The notes under the pieces were generated by a model. That model saw only the letters and a list, made by a program, of their open reading frames with translations, was not told where the DNA came from and searched no databases. A stretch of 37,292 bases of DNA. It comes from an uncultured Caryophanales bacterium (GTDB lineage: Bacteria > Bacillota_I > Bacilli_A > RF39 > UBA660). Shown here piece by piece: positions 1 through 7,705 of the stretch. Numbering within the stretch: position 1 is the stretch's first letter; each line of letters begins with the position of its first letter. A program made the position numbers and the translations under genes. The DNA lies in NCBI GenBank assembly GCA_946624985.1, contig CAMOSQ010000009.1:1-37292 (forward strand). The letters are read 5' to 3'.

Positions 1-16
1 TTTTCATGTTTCACCT

Positions 17-1180
17 CTAATATCTAGCCATATCGGCTTGATAGTTTCTTAAAACCTCATTATCTGTTAAGGCCCTATCATATATTAATACGTTTTGAAA
101 TTCTACGTTTGAATAACCTGTATTTCCTACTGCTTTTCCTATGTTGAAAGGATTAGAACTGTTTGAATATGTTCCTATCAGATTGTTAGTTTGAATTAGT
201 TCACTATTTACATAAAATTTAACGTTATTATTATCATAGGTTGTTATCAACGTATAATATACATCAGTACCACATGGTGTTGGATTTTGCATTGTTGAAA
301 AGCTATCGTTCCCAATTCCTACTCTTGTTTTAAAACTACTTAAATCTTTCATTATATGTTGACTTACACCTTTTCTGCTTGATAAAACAACATTATCTAT
401 AAACATGTTATATATTGCTCCACCAAAGTCAGTTATAGATAATATTTTCACTCTTGTCTCAACAGTTAGGCCATTTGGAAATTCAAGGTTTGCTGTATTG
501 GTTAAGATTCCATAGTCATCTATTCCATCGAATGTTAAAGAGTTGTTTGACCATACAGGGTTATTATATAGTGTTGCGTCATTACCATGATTTGATAGAT
601 CTTTCCATGTTTGTGTTTCGTTTGAATGACCATTTCCTGTATTGTTTATTCCATCTAGATAGGCTATTAAACCATTTTGAACGTATACATTTCCTTTATT
701 AAATCTCATTGTTGTAAATGTTCCATCATTATATTTTATAATTATTCTATAGTCGTTTTCTGTATTTATAGTTTTTATTTTTTTTATATATTCTTGAAAG
801 TCATTGTCTAGTTTTTGCATATTTGCTTTTAGTTTTGAGGTATTCTCGTTTGTAAATATTATTTGTTTTATTTCTGATTTTTGAATTAATTGTTCACAGA
901 ATAGTGGTGTTTGAAATAGTTCTAAGTCACAACTTGTTATGTCTAGATATCCTTCTTGATTTGTATTTAGTTTTTCTACTAGAATATCATAGTTATCGTT
1001 ATTTATGTAGTTTACTAAGTTATTTGCCAAGTATAATCCCTCTACTGTATCGTATTTAAAACTATACTGGTATCCTCTATTTATATTCTTAAATTGTATA
1101 TACATAAATGTTAGAACGCCTATTACAACTGCAGATAATATTAAAATTTCAGTAAGAGCAAACCCTTTATTATTTTTCAT
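17..1180 (-). CDS. Prepilin-like protein with C-terminal LamG/concanavalin-like domain
   Basis: 387 aa. The N-terminus is a class III signal peptide: basic KNNKG, predicted cleavage after Gly6, mature Phe1 and Glu at +5 (FALTE), then a hydrophobic helix to about residue 27. This is the hallmark of type IV pilins and competence pseudopilins. From about residue 170 the sequence becomes LamG/ConA-like: GLIAYLDG, WKDLSNHGND, LTFDGIDDY, and a C-terminal IYDRALTDNEV stretch typical of Laminin_G_3 domains, which often bind glycans. It is therefore probably a minor pilin or surface-exposed pseudopilin with an adhesive head, assembled in the membrane by the ATPase encoded divergently at 1289. The AAGGGG Shine-Dalgarno lies 7 nt before the ATG. 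Prepilin and LamG motifs are seen; the adhesion role is inferred. Confidence 0.8.
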   Translation of the reverse strand: MKNNKGFALTEILILSAVVIGVLTFMYIQFKNINRGYQYSFKYDTVEGLYLANNLVNYINNDNYDILVEKLNTNQEGYLDITSCDLELFQTPLFCEQLIQKSEIKQIIFTNENTSKLKANMQKLDNDFQEYIKKIKTINTENDYRIIIKYNDGTFTTMRFNKGNVYVQNGLIAYLDGINNTGNGHSNETQTWKDLSNHGNDATLYNNPVWSNNSLTFDGIDDYGILTNTANLEFPNGLTVETRVKILSITDFGGAIYNMFIDNVVLSSRKGVSQHIMKDLSSFKTRVGIGNDSFSTMQNPTPCGTDVYYTLITTYDNNNVKFYVNSELIQTNNLIGTYSNSSNPFNIGKAVGNTGYSNVEFQNVLIYDRALTDNEVLRNYQADMARY

Positions 1181-1197
1181 AAAATTACCCCTTTATC

Positions 1198-1226
1198 TTG
1201 TATTTAATCTATTTATATTATATAAT
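1198..1226 (+). promoter_or_regulatory. Candidate promoter for the PilB-like ATPase
   Basis: TTGTAT (1198-1203), a 17-nt spacer and TATAAT (1221-1226) lie in the short AT-rich region between two divergent genes. The -10 is perfect and the -35 is weak. The same AT-rich block contains TATAAT-like words on the minus strand, so it may drive both genes. Confidence 0.35.
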
Positions 1227-1288
1227 ATTATTAATCTAAATGCTAGTCCAAAATAGAATGTTTAAAGATTTTTAAAGGGGATGATTAA

Positions 1289-2935
1289 ATGCTTAAGCAA
1301 ATAGATTTTGAAAAAACACCAGTCGTTGAAGCTGTAAATGAAATATTAGTTGATGCTAGTAAAAGAGGTGCGAGTGATATACACTTTGACCCTCTAGAAG
1401 AATATATGAAAGTAAGAATTAGAATTGATGGTCAATTACACGATTATGCTGAGGTTCCTAATAGTATCAAGAAAAATTTAATTACACGTATAAAAATTAT
1501 TTCTGGTATGAATATTACTGAATCCAGACTACCACAAGATGGTGCGATTAAAGCAAATATTAAAGATGTTGATCTTGACCTTCGTGTATCTTCTATACCA
1601 ACCATTGAAGGAGAAAAAATCGTTATTCGTATTTTAGACTACAGTATGAGTAACTCTGGACTAGAAGCACTAGGTTTTAGCGACATCAATCTAAAAAAAG
1701 TAATACAAATGATCAATGTTCCAAATGGAATCATTTTAATTACAGGTGCAACTGGTAGTGGTAAATCTACCACAGTTTACTCTATTTTACATAGATTAAA
1801 TAAAGAAGAAACAAACATCATTACCGTTGAAGATCCTATTGAAATGAACATTACTGGTATTAATCAAATACAAACAAATAGTGAAATTGGTCTTGATTTT
1901 GCGACTGCTTTAAGATCTATCTTAAGACAAGACCCAAACATTATAATGATTGGAGAAATTCGTGATACAGAAACTGCAAAAATAGCTGTTCGTGCATCAA
2001 TTACTGGGCATCTTGTACTATCAACAATACATACTAATGACTCATTAAATACAATTGAAAGACTACTGGATATGGATGTTGAACGATACCTTTTATCAAG
2101 TGCTTTAACAGGAATTATCTCTCAAAAACTTGCACGAAAACTATGTCCTCACTGTCGTCAAAAAAGACCAACAAGTGATTATGAAAAAGGAATATTCAAA
2201 AAAGTACTTGGAAAAGACGTAAATGAAATTTATTCATCAGTAGGTTGCGAAGAATGTGGAAATGGATATAATGGACGTATTGCTATTCACGAAGTGCTAA
2301 TAATTAATCAAGATATAAAAGATGCAATTAGTTCAAATATAAGAAAAGATGCATTAAGAGAACTCGTATACAACTCTGACGTTATTACACTTCTTCAAGA
2401 TGGACTTGAAAAAGTTGAATCTGGAATGACAACATTTGAAGAAATACTTAAAATCATTGAACTTGAAGACGACGAAAAACTAGCAAATGCATCAAGTTTA
2501 AGCAAAGCACTTGCTGATACAAAAATAGCAAATAATTCAGAAACAACTGTTGAAGCAAAGACAAATACAATAACACAAAACCAGCCAATGCAAAACAATA
2601 TAAATCAAACAACACAAAATGTTCAACCAATAAATAATCAACCTACTAACACTGACATAAATGCTTCAAACAATAATTTCAATAATCAAGCAATCAATAC
2701 TGAGAATACAGCAAATAAAAAAGATCCTTTTAGTATGGATTCAATGATAAATGAAAATCAAACTGAGAATCAAACAAATTTCACTATAGAAAACAAATCA
2801 TATACATCAAATACAAACAATATGTTTGATAATCATCCATCACTTAATCATAATAATTCAAATAATGATGAAGAAAGTGGAAGTCCTAAAGGTGGAATGG
2901 GATTAAATGATTTATTAAATAGAATCAAAAAATAA
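1289..2935 (+). CDS. PilB/GspE/ComGA-type secretion ATPase with Asn-rich tail
   Basis: 548 aa hexameric ATPase that would power pilus or pseudopilus assembly at the inner face of the membrane. Visible motifs: Walker A GATGSGKST (153-161), Asp box/Walker B around 216-226 (IIMIGEIRD), His box HLVLSTIHTND (241-251), and a four-cysteine zinc site at C286, C289, C320 and C323, as in GspE/PilB. The usual N-terminal MshEN domain is absent and the protein starts directly in the N2 domain, as in ComGA. After about residue 410 comes a roughly 130-residue Asn/Gln/Thr-rich low-complexity tail, unusual for the family, ending in a short LNDLLNRIKK helix. AAAGGGG lies 8 nt before the ATG. No pilus genes lie downstream; cysS converges on it. 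Confidence 0.9.
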   Translation: MLKQIDFEKTPVVEAVNEILVDASKRGASDIHFDPLEEYMKVRIRIDGQLHDYAEVPNSIKKNLITRIKIISGMNITESRLPQDGAIKANIKDVDLDLRVSSIPTIEGEKIVIRILDYSMSNSGLEALGFSDINLKKVIQMINVPNGIILITGATGSGKSTTVYSILHRLNKEETNIITVEDPIEMNITGINQIQTNSEIGLDFATALRSILRQDPNIIMIGEIRDTETAKIAVRASITGHLVLSTIHTNDSLNTIERLLDMDVERYLLSSALTGIISQKLARKLCPHCRQKRPTSDYEKGIFKKVLGKDVNEIYSSVGCEECGNGYNGRIAIHEVLIINQDIKDAISSNIRKDALRELVYNSDVITLLQDGLEKVESGMTTFEEILKIIELEDDEKLANASSLSKALADTKIANNSETTVEAKTNTITQNQPMQNNINQTTQNVQPINNQPTNTDINASNNNFNNQAINTENTANKKDPFSMDSMINENQTENQTNFTIENKSYTSNTNNMFDNHPSLNHNNSNNDEESGSPKGGMGLNDLLNRIKK

Positions 2936-2958
2936 CAGAACAATCTGTTATTTTTTTT
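2926..2958. terminator. Bidirectional intrinsic terminator between convergent genes
   Basis: Perfect 9-bp stem AATAACAGA/TCTGTTATT (2931-2939 with 2944-2952), flanked by an A-run on one side and a T-run on the other, so it can stop both the ATPase transcript and the cysS transcript. Both stop codons sit inside the hairpin. Confidence 0.85.
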
Positions 2959-4345
2959 CATATAATGTACCTTCCCTTGTATCTTTTATAATAATACCCA
3001 TATTTAGAAGTTCTTCTCTTATTTTATCTGCTTTATCATATTCTTTATTATTCTTTGCTTGATTTCTTTGTTCTATTAAAGTTTCAATTTGTTGTTTTTC
3101 TTGTTCTGTTATATTTGCTGATTCTTCTTTTAATAAATCAAGTGATAATACTTCGTCAAAGGATCTAATAAGTTCTAGTTTAGTAGCATTATTTATATCT
3201 GCTTTTAGTACATCATATAATGTCGTAATTGCTTGTGATGTATTTAAATCATTCGATAATGCATCTTTAAATTTGTTATTGAATTCTTCATATTTTACAT
3301 TATCTACTGTAGAATTGTCTTTTATGATATTTTTTATTTTACCTTTTAATTTATTATATTCATTCTGAGCACCATCTAATATATCATAACTAAATGTTAA
3401 TACGTTATGATAATATGATTTTAGGCATAAATATCTGTAAGCTAAAGGATTATAACCTTTTGATTCTAATAATGATACTGTCAAGAATTCACCTTTTGAT
3501 TTAGACATTTTTCCATTGATATCATTCAAATGCTCTCCATGTACCCAATAATTACACCATTTATGACCTAAATATCCTTCAGATTGAGCTATTTCATTTG
3601 TATGATGTGGGAATATATTATCTATTCCACCACAATGGATATCCAAATATTCACCAAGATACTTTATTGATATACCAGTACACTCTATATGCCATCCTGG
3701 ATATCCTAATCCCCATGGTGAACTCCATTTTAATTCTTGATCTTCAAACTTTGATTTAGTAAACCATAGAACAAAGTCAGCTTGATTTTTTTTACTTGGA
3801 TCTTCTTCTACACCTACTCTCGCACCTACAACCATTTCATCTTCTTTATGATTTGTAAGTACATAATAATCTTTTAATTTTGTAGTATCAAAATACACAT
3901 TGCCACCTGATATATATGCATATCCTTTTTCTAGAAGATTTTTTATTATTTTTATATATTCATCAATATTTTGCGTTGCGGGAGATACTATATCTGGCCA
4001 TCTTATATTTAATTTTTTACAGTCTTTTTTGAATTCTTGTGTGTAATAATCTGCTATTTCTAGTACTGTTTTGTGTTCTCTTTTAGCTCCTTTAAGCATT
4101 TTATCTTCCCCAGAGTCTGAATCACTTGTAAGATGTCCTACATCAGTTATGTTCATACACCTTTTTACTTCGTATCCTATATATTTTAATGTTTTTTCTA
4201 ATATATCTTCGAAGATATATGTTCTAAGGTTTCCTATATGTGCGAAATGATATACTGTTGGACCACAAGTATACATTTTTATCTTTCCTGGTTCGTTTGG
4301 AATTAGTTCTTCTACTTTTCGTGTTAATGTATTATATATTTTCAT
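2948..4345 (-). CDS. cysS: Cysteinyl-tRNA synthetase
   Basis: 465 aa, the usual length for the class Ia enzyme that charges tRNA-Cys with cysteine in the cytoplasm. The HIGH-type signature reads HIGN (36-39), with first zinc ligand Cys27 (TCGPTVY). The second cysteine is C222 within WHIECT, and the H247/E251 region reads FPHHTNE. KMSKS is at 279-283. The C-terminal helical and anticodon-binding parts are intact, ending in the typical DTREGTLYEKK-like segment. AGAGGTGAATAACT precedes the ATG. It is transcribed alone from its own promoter and ends in the shared terminator with the ATPase gene. Confidence 0.97.
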   Translation of the reverse strand: MKIYNTLTRKVEELIPNEPGKIKMYTCGPTVYHFAHIGNLRTYIFEDILEKTLKYIGYEVKRCMNITDVGHLTSDSDSGEDKMLKGAKREHKTVLEIADYYTQEFKKDCKKLNIRWPDIVSPATQNIDEYIKIIKNLLEKGYAYISGGNVYFDTTKLKDYYVLTNHKEDEMVVGARVGVEEDPSKKNQADFVLWFTKSKFEDQELKWSSPWGLGYPGWHIECTGISIKYLGEYLDIHCGGIDNIFPHHTNEIAQSEGYLGHKWCNYWVHGEHLNDINGKMSKSKGEFLTVSLLESKGYNPLAYRYLCLKSYYHNVLTFSYDILDGAQNEYNKLKGKIKNIIKDNSTVDNVKYEEFNNKFKDALSNDLNTSQAITTLYDVLKADINNATKLELIRSFDEVLSLDLLKEESANITEQEKQQIETLIEQRNQAKNNKEYDKADKIREELLNMGIIIKDTREGTLYEKK

Positions 4346-4365
4346 AGTTATTCACCTCTACTTTT

Positions 4366-4374
4366 ATTATATCA
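4366..4374 (-). promoter_or_regulatory. Extended -10 promoter of cysS
   Basis: On the minus strand TGATATAAT (TGn plus a perfect TATAAT) lies about 20 nt before the cysS start codon. No good -35 is visible, which fits an extended -10 promoter. The same word precedes the hydrolase gene that starts at 5710. Confidence 0.5.
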
Positions 4375-4383
4375 TTTGTTTAT

Positions 4384-4405
4384 GAAAAAAGCACCTTATT
4401 GGTGC
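4384..4405 (-). terminator. Intrinsic terminator after the tRNA pair
   Basis: On the minus strand, a GCACC/GGTGC hairpin with a 5-nt loop is followed by six T residues, 15 nt past the encoded CCA of tRNA-Leu. It ends the two-tRNA transcript before the cysS promoter. Confidence 0.65.
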
Positions 4406-4419
4406 ATTTTAACATTATT

Positions 4420-4504
4420 TGGTGCAGGTGAAGGGACTTGAACCCCCATGCCTTGCGGCGCTAGCTCCTAAGGCTAGTGCGTCTGCCAATTTCGCCACAC
4501 CTGC
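4420..4504 (-). tRNA. tRNA-Leu (UAG)
   Basis: 85 nt including an encoded CCA. The acceptor stem is GCAGGTG/CACCTGC with discriminator A. Anticodon loop CTTAGGA gives UAG, which reads CUN codons. A long variable arm (class II tRNA) and T-arm GGTTCAAGTCC are present. It lies 8 nt downstream of the CAU tRNA in the same transcript. Confidence 0.95.
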
Positions 4505-4512
4505 ATTTTGAG

Positions 4513-4589
4513 TGGTGGACCCTATAGGACTCGAACCTATGACCGCACGGTTATGAGCCGCGTGCTCTAACCAACTGAGCTAAGGGTCC
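4513..4589 (-). tRNA. tRNA with CAU anticodon (probably Ile2, else elongator Met)
   Basis: 77 nt with encoded CCA; acceptor GGACCCT/AGGGTCC, D-arm GCTCAGTTGGTTAGAGC, anticodon loop CTCATAA, T-arm with GGTTCGAGTCC. It is not an initiator, since the first acceptor pair is G-C and the anticodon stem lacks the three G-C pairs. From memory, the GGACC-type acceptor and CTCATAA loop resemble Bacillus tRNA-Ile2, whose C34 is modified to lysidine, more than elongator Met. The sequence alone does not settle this. Confidence 0.9.
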
Positions 4590-4620
4590 ATTTGCAGTTG
4601 AAATTAATCACTGCTCTTTA

Positions 4621-4649
4621 ATAATAACACATTAAAACATAGAATGCAA
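4621..4649 (-). promoter_or_regulatory. Promoter of the tRNA pair
   Basis: Minus strand: TTGCAT (4644-4649), 17-nt spacer ending in TGT (extended -10 element), TATTAT (4621-4626). It is placed about 30 nt upstream of the CAU tRNA. Confidence 0.6.
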
Positions 4650-4672
4650 TATTTTTTTTAAATTTTATAACT

Positions 4673-5710
4673 TTATTTTGTAAACAAAATGTACGTTAAA
4701 AGATCACCAACTAAATCCTTAGTTTTTTGATCAATAGTTTTCAATTCTTTTAAAGCCTTAGTTATATACATAATATTCTTAAGTTTCATAGTATCAGTAA
4801 TTCCACTTTTATAAAAAACATCAAAAATATTTTCTATCAAAAATTGTCTTTCTATATCATTATGAATATCTAACCATTCTATAACTTTTCTTTGCAAATT
4901 TTGACTTACTCTTGATAAATTAGTCTCAACAAATCTATCATCATTTATAATCCATGTCGATGGAATATGTGACATCATAGTCCTCCTAATGGATTTTACA
5001 ACCTTAAACTTATCATTTCGTAACATTATACCAACTAAACTATTTCTAGGAACAATATGAACAAATTTGTGTTTGATTAATTTATACTTAATACTTTTAA
5101 ATTGTTTTAACCTCAATCCCGGTCCATCATTACTATATATTTTTTTTACTTTAAACTTTTTAAAAAATCCTAGCTCCATTGCAGATACCTGAGCCAAATT
5201 GCCACCCTTAGAATGACCACCAACAATTATTTTAGGTCCAAATAGCTTAACAGCATTTTTTAAATACTTTATTGCATGCATTTGAGATGGTACTGGATAC
5301 TTATATGACAATTGAAAATCTTCCTTCCACCCCACCATCAAATGATCAGTTCCCTCATATGCTATATACTTTAATCCTTTACTAATCTTAAAAGTAACAG
5401 CGCTAAACTGTTCCTCTTCGTTCGCAATATATACATAATTTTGAATTTCAATATTTTTATATCTTTTAGTATTAACTATTTTTTCAAGTAGAATATATGC
5501 ATCCTTTTGAGCCCATCCAGAACTGCTTATTTCTTTATAATCATATCTTTCTAAATACCTTTTCCCCATATTTTCTAATGTGTTTTTACCATCAATATAA
5601 CTAAAATTCAAATAAGAAATTAAAGACAAAATAGCATTATCAACTTCATTAAAATGCTTTTTCCTAAAAGATATATCCTTATTTTTTTCAATGTATCTGT
5701 AAATATTCAT
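4673..5710 (-). CDS. Mbeg1-like (DUF2974) alpha/beta hydrolase
   Basis: 345 aa. The nucleophile elbow GGHSKGG (Ser167) is preceded by a strand (KIIVG), and upstream is the family-typical YIAYEGTD...GWKEDFQLSY block; SNDGPGL follows. These match the Mbeg1-like/DUF2974 family of predicted lipase-like hydrolases, common in Bacillota. There is no signal peptide, so it is probably cytoplasmic. The substrate is unknown. An AGGTGG Shine-Dalgarno precedes the ATG, with an extended -10 promoter (TGATATAAT, 5726-5734) just upstream. It is monocistronic and divergent from the broken kinase-like gene. Confidence 0.8.
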   Translation of the reverse strand: MNIYRYIEKNKDISFRKKHFNEVDNAILSLISYLNFSYIDGKNTLENMGKRYLERYDYKEISSSGWAQKDAYILLEKIVNTKRYKNIEIQNYVYIANEEEQFSAVTFKISKGLKYIAYEGTDHLMVGWKEDFQLSYKYPVPSQMHAIKYLKNAVKLFGPKIIVGGHSKGGNLAQVSAMELGFFKKFKVKKIYSNDGPGLRLKQFKSIKYKLIKHKFVHIVPRNSLVGIMLRNDKFKVVKSIRRTMMSHIPSTWIINDDRFVETNLSRVSQNLQRKVIEWLDIHNDIERQFLIENIFDVFYKSGITDTMKLKNIMYITKALKELKTIDQKTKDLVGDLLTYILFTK

Positions 5711-5725
5711 AAGACCACCTATACC

Positions 5726-5734
5726 ATTATATCA
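5726..5734 (-). promoter_or_regulatory. Extended -10 promoter of the Mbeg1-like hydrolase
   Basis: TGATATAAT on the minus strand, 15 nt before the start codon; the same extended -10 word as at cysS. No clear -35. Confidence 0.4.
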
Positions 5735-5793
5735 AAAAATATTGATTTTTTTTAGTATTTGTACTATAACATCTCAAAAAAAAAGAGTTTTTT

Positions 5794-6514
5794 ATGAAGT
5801 TATTTTCAAAAAATGGTGAAGAGTTAGATTTAACTAATTATAAATATTTAGATAAAGGCGAAGATGGAGAAATATATATATGGAAATACCGCACTTAAAC
5901 TATACTACTTGCACGAAAGACATGCTCAACTAACTAAGAAAATGTTTAATATTTTAAAAAATCAAAAAATACCTAACATAGTTAAACTACATGAATACTT
6001 ATACACTAATGATAGATTTTTTACAAGACTATTTTCATTTGATGCATATACAATGGATTATATAAATGGTAAACCAAAAGAATTTATAAGTTTTGACAAA
6101 AAAATAATAATTGAAATGCTAAAATCACTTGAACAAACTCTACAATTATTAACAGATTGCAGGATCGTATTACACGATATACACCCTAAAAATTTAATTA
6201 TTACTGAAAATGGTATGACAATTATAGATCTTGATAGGTTCTATTTCTTAAAATTAGCATCAAAAAAAACAATATATAGATTAAACAAACTTGAATTATT
6301 AAATTGTATTAATTAGGCAATATTAAAAGAAGTAAATAAATCTGGAATAACTACATCAATTCCATTATTTACAATAGATGACAATCTTTCATTCCTAGAA
6401 AATACAAGTAAAGGAATGGATGAAAAATTTGAAAAAATATTATCATTAAAAAAATACATAACACATCAACTATATAAACATTTGTCTACTTCAAATATTT
6501 CATATAATATCTAG
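5794..6514 (+). pseudogene. Broken kinase-like (phosphotransferase) gene with AT-repeat frameshift and in-frame stop
   Basis: A start at 5794 (MKLFSKNGEELDL...) opens a kinase N-lobe (LDKGEDGEIYI) that runs into a stop at about 5898. The reading frame continues in another phase (YGNTALKLYY, with the candidate VAIK-type lysine). The switch falls exactly in an (AT)5 tract at 5872-5881, and one more AT unit would join the two. The longest intact piece (5864-6316, 150 aa) carries HDIHPKNL, matching the HxDxxxxN catalytic loop, and a DLD metal-binding motif. A TAG at 6314-6316 then interrupts a frame that stays open in phase for 65 more codons to TAG at 6512. Two lesions argue for decay, although repeat-driven phase variation is possible. 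The 3' end overlaps the convergent GNAT gene. Confidence 0.75.
5872..5881 (+). repeat. (AT)5 dinucleotide tract in the kinase-like gene
   Basis: Five AT units at the point where the kinase reading frame shifts. A six-unit tract would restore Glu-Ile-Tyr-Ile-Tyr-Gly-Asn continuity. Short dinucleotide tracts are prone to slippage. Confidence 0.6.
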
Positions 6515-6935
6515 TATCAGTTTCGTAAATTATATTAAATCCAAACTTTTTATAAAGACGTATAGCGTTAATATTATCTTTATAAACCCATAAATATACA
6601 ATATCATTTAATTCTAAGATTCTATTTATTATATCAGAACCAATACCCTTATTTCTAAAATCAGTTTCTAAAAATATTTCATCAAGCATAACACCATCAT
6701 CTTTTTCTACAACAAGATAGCACCCTATCCTTTTTTTATTAAATTTAATTATTTTATATTCATTAAAATCAATTGGAATTTTCTTATCAACATATGCATT
6801 AATTTTTAAAATTTCAGACTCAGGCAAATTATGAGCATAAGCAAAAATATTATATAATTTTGTTTTTTTTAAATAATCAATATCATTACTACTTGCATTT
6901 ATTATATTATATTTCAAATCTACACCAACTTTCAT
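6486..6935 (-). CDS. GNAT-family N-acetyltransferase
   Basis: 149 aa, the usual length of a single GNAT domain. Motif A (acetyl-CoA pyrophosphate loop) is RNKGIGS at 94-100, preceded by the LDEIFLET strand; motif B is NAIRLYKKFGF (123-133), with the terminal YYMKYLK strand. It would transfer an acetyl group from acetyl-CoA to an amine; the substrate cannot be read from the sequence. It stands alone and its stop codon overlaps the tail of the convergent kinase pseudogene. It is the last recognisable intact host gene before the prophage. Confidence 0.85.
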   Translation of the reverse strand: MKVGVDLKYNIINASSNDIDYLKKTKLYNIFAYAHNLPESEILKINAYVDKKIPIDFNEYKIIKFNKKRIGCYLVVEKDDGVMLDEIFLETDFRNKGIGSDIINRILELNDIVYLWVYKDNINAIRLYKKFGFNIIYETDTRYYMKYLK

Positions 6936-7296
6936 ACTTTCTAAAATTATATCACTTTTTTATAATTATCAACTTAAAAAATATATTTTACATTATCCAT
7001 ATAAATGTAAACATCTTCATTTTTTTCCACCCTTACCTGTATATTTTTTTATTTCACTATTTGCTAAAACTTTATATATTTTGTTTAGAAATTCTTCAAC
7101 TACATATTTCTTCACTGCAATTCCCTTACTATGAAGATTATAGTATATTTAAAACATTAATTCAACTATTTTAAATTTTAAACTACATTTAAATTTTAAA
7201 CTATATTTTGTTTTCTTAATAAAGATGTAAATTAATATACTTTACAACTAGCCTATAAAAATCGGCTTTTCCTTTTCCATTATATATTTTTGTAGC

Positions 7297-7324
7297 AAAA
7301 AACGAACACTAATTAAAGAGTTCG
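7297..7324 (-). terminator. Terminator-like hairpin
   Basis: Minus strand CGAAC/GTTCG stem (7303-7307 with 7320-7324), extended by CT/AG beyond one mismatch, followed by six T residues. It sits next to the stop codon of a gene remnant. Confidence 0.5.
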
Positions 7325-7387
7325 TATAATATCTTATTGGTACGATTGGTATAGAAGTCGACATAAGTCAATAAAATGCCTACCTTT

Positions 7388-7426
7388 ATGCAAATAAAAA
7401 AACAACCATTCTTTTTTAGTTTGCAT
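7388..7426. repeat. Long AT-rich inverted repeat
   Basis: ATGCAAATAAAAAA pairs with TTTTTTA-g-TTTGCAT: 14 pairs with one bulged base around a 9-11-nt loop. There is no coding context. It could be a bidirectional terminator or part of the attachment region. Confidence 0.55.
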
Positions 7427-7450
7427 ATTAAGTAATTATAAATTACAAAA

Positions 7451-7474
7451 TAAAAAGATAGCAAAAACTATCTT
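7451..7474 (-). terminator. Intrinsic terminator after a gene remnant
   Basis: Minus strand AAGATAG/CTATCTT 7-bp stem (7455-7461 with 7468-7474) followed by a T-rich run. It lies 3 nt past the stop codon of the 19-codon tail at 7478-7537. Confidence 0.6.
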
Positions 7475-7477
7475 AAT

Positions 7478-7537
7478 TTATGAATCTCGAAAGTTCGAGT
7501 AATAATCAATTTGGTAGCGACGAGTGGAAACAAAAGA
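7478..7537 (-). pseudogene. 3' remnant of an unidentified gene
   Basis: 19 sense codons and TAA with no start, directly followed by an intrinsic terminator. The residues (STRRYQIDYYSNFRDS) look protein-like rather than random. I do not recognise the family. It may be the stub of a gene interrupted by prophage insertion. Chance cannot be excluded at this length. Confidence 0.3.
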
Positions 7538-7620
7538 TTAGTTTTATATATTTATTTTAGCCTTGATTTATAACACGTGATGTTTTATTATTTAATTACA
7601 TTTTAATACATTTTTGATTT

Positions 7621-7642
7621 TTTAGTACTTATTTAGTACCTA
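7621..7642. repeat. Two tandem 11-bp direct repeats upstream of the RHH promoter
   Basis: TTTAGTACTTA followed immediately by TTTAGTACCTA, differing at one base, 29 bp upstream of the -35. The 11-bp period puts both on the same helix face, as in ribbon-helix-helix operators. An 8-bp palindrome ACCTAGGT (7679-7686) sits in the promoter spacer and shares the ACCTA core. Confidence 0.55.
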
Positions 7643-7670
7643 ATTTTTTTATTAAATTTCAAGAAAATAC

Positions 7671-7699
7671 TTGACATTACCTAGGTTATGTGTTATAAT
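7671..7699 (+). promoter_or_regulatory. Consensus sigma-70 promoter of the RHH locus
   Basis: Perfect TTGACA (7671-7676), 17-nt spacer, perfect TATAAT (7694-7699), and a TGn extended -10 (7691-7693). This is the best promoter in the window. It drives the only plus-strand locus of the prophage. Confidence 0.9.
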
Positions 7700-7705
7700 A
7701 TATAT

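Larger units (their letters stand above)
6936..7670. other. Non-coding junction with gene remnants, probably the prophage edge
   Basis: No intact gene. On the minus strand there are three short open tails without starts: 7017 to about 7152 (contains SKGIAVKKYVVEEFLNK and ends at a TGA), one ending at 7309 (contains VDFYTNRTNKILYELFN), and 7478-7537 (contains STRRYQIDYYSNFRDS). The last two are followed by terminator-like hairpins. A long hairpin occupies 7388-7426. Such 3' gene tails with terminators are what remains when an element inserts into or deletes a gene. No duplicated att core could be matched to the 64 bases beyond the integrase. Confidence 0.5.

Noticed and set aside
454..702. 82-codon plus-strand frame opposite the prepilin-LamG gene
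   Set aside because: Antisense shadow of a well-supported gene.
6860..7174. 104-codon plus-strand open frame
   Set aside because: Low-complexity Tyr/Leu/Phe/His text from AT-rich DNA, overlaps the 5' end of the GNAT gene, no ribosome site.
7482..7499. tRNA fragment at the prophage edge because of the GTTCGAG word
   Set aside because: The word is part of a local CTCGAA/TTCGAG palindrome; no T-arm, acceptor stem or CCA could be built around it.
7621..7642. CRISPR-like repeats
   Set aside because: Only two short abutting repeats without spacers; no CRISPR array or cas gene was seen anywhere in the window.
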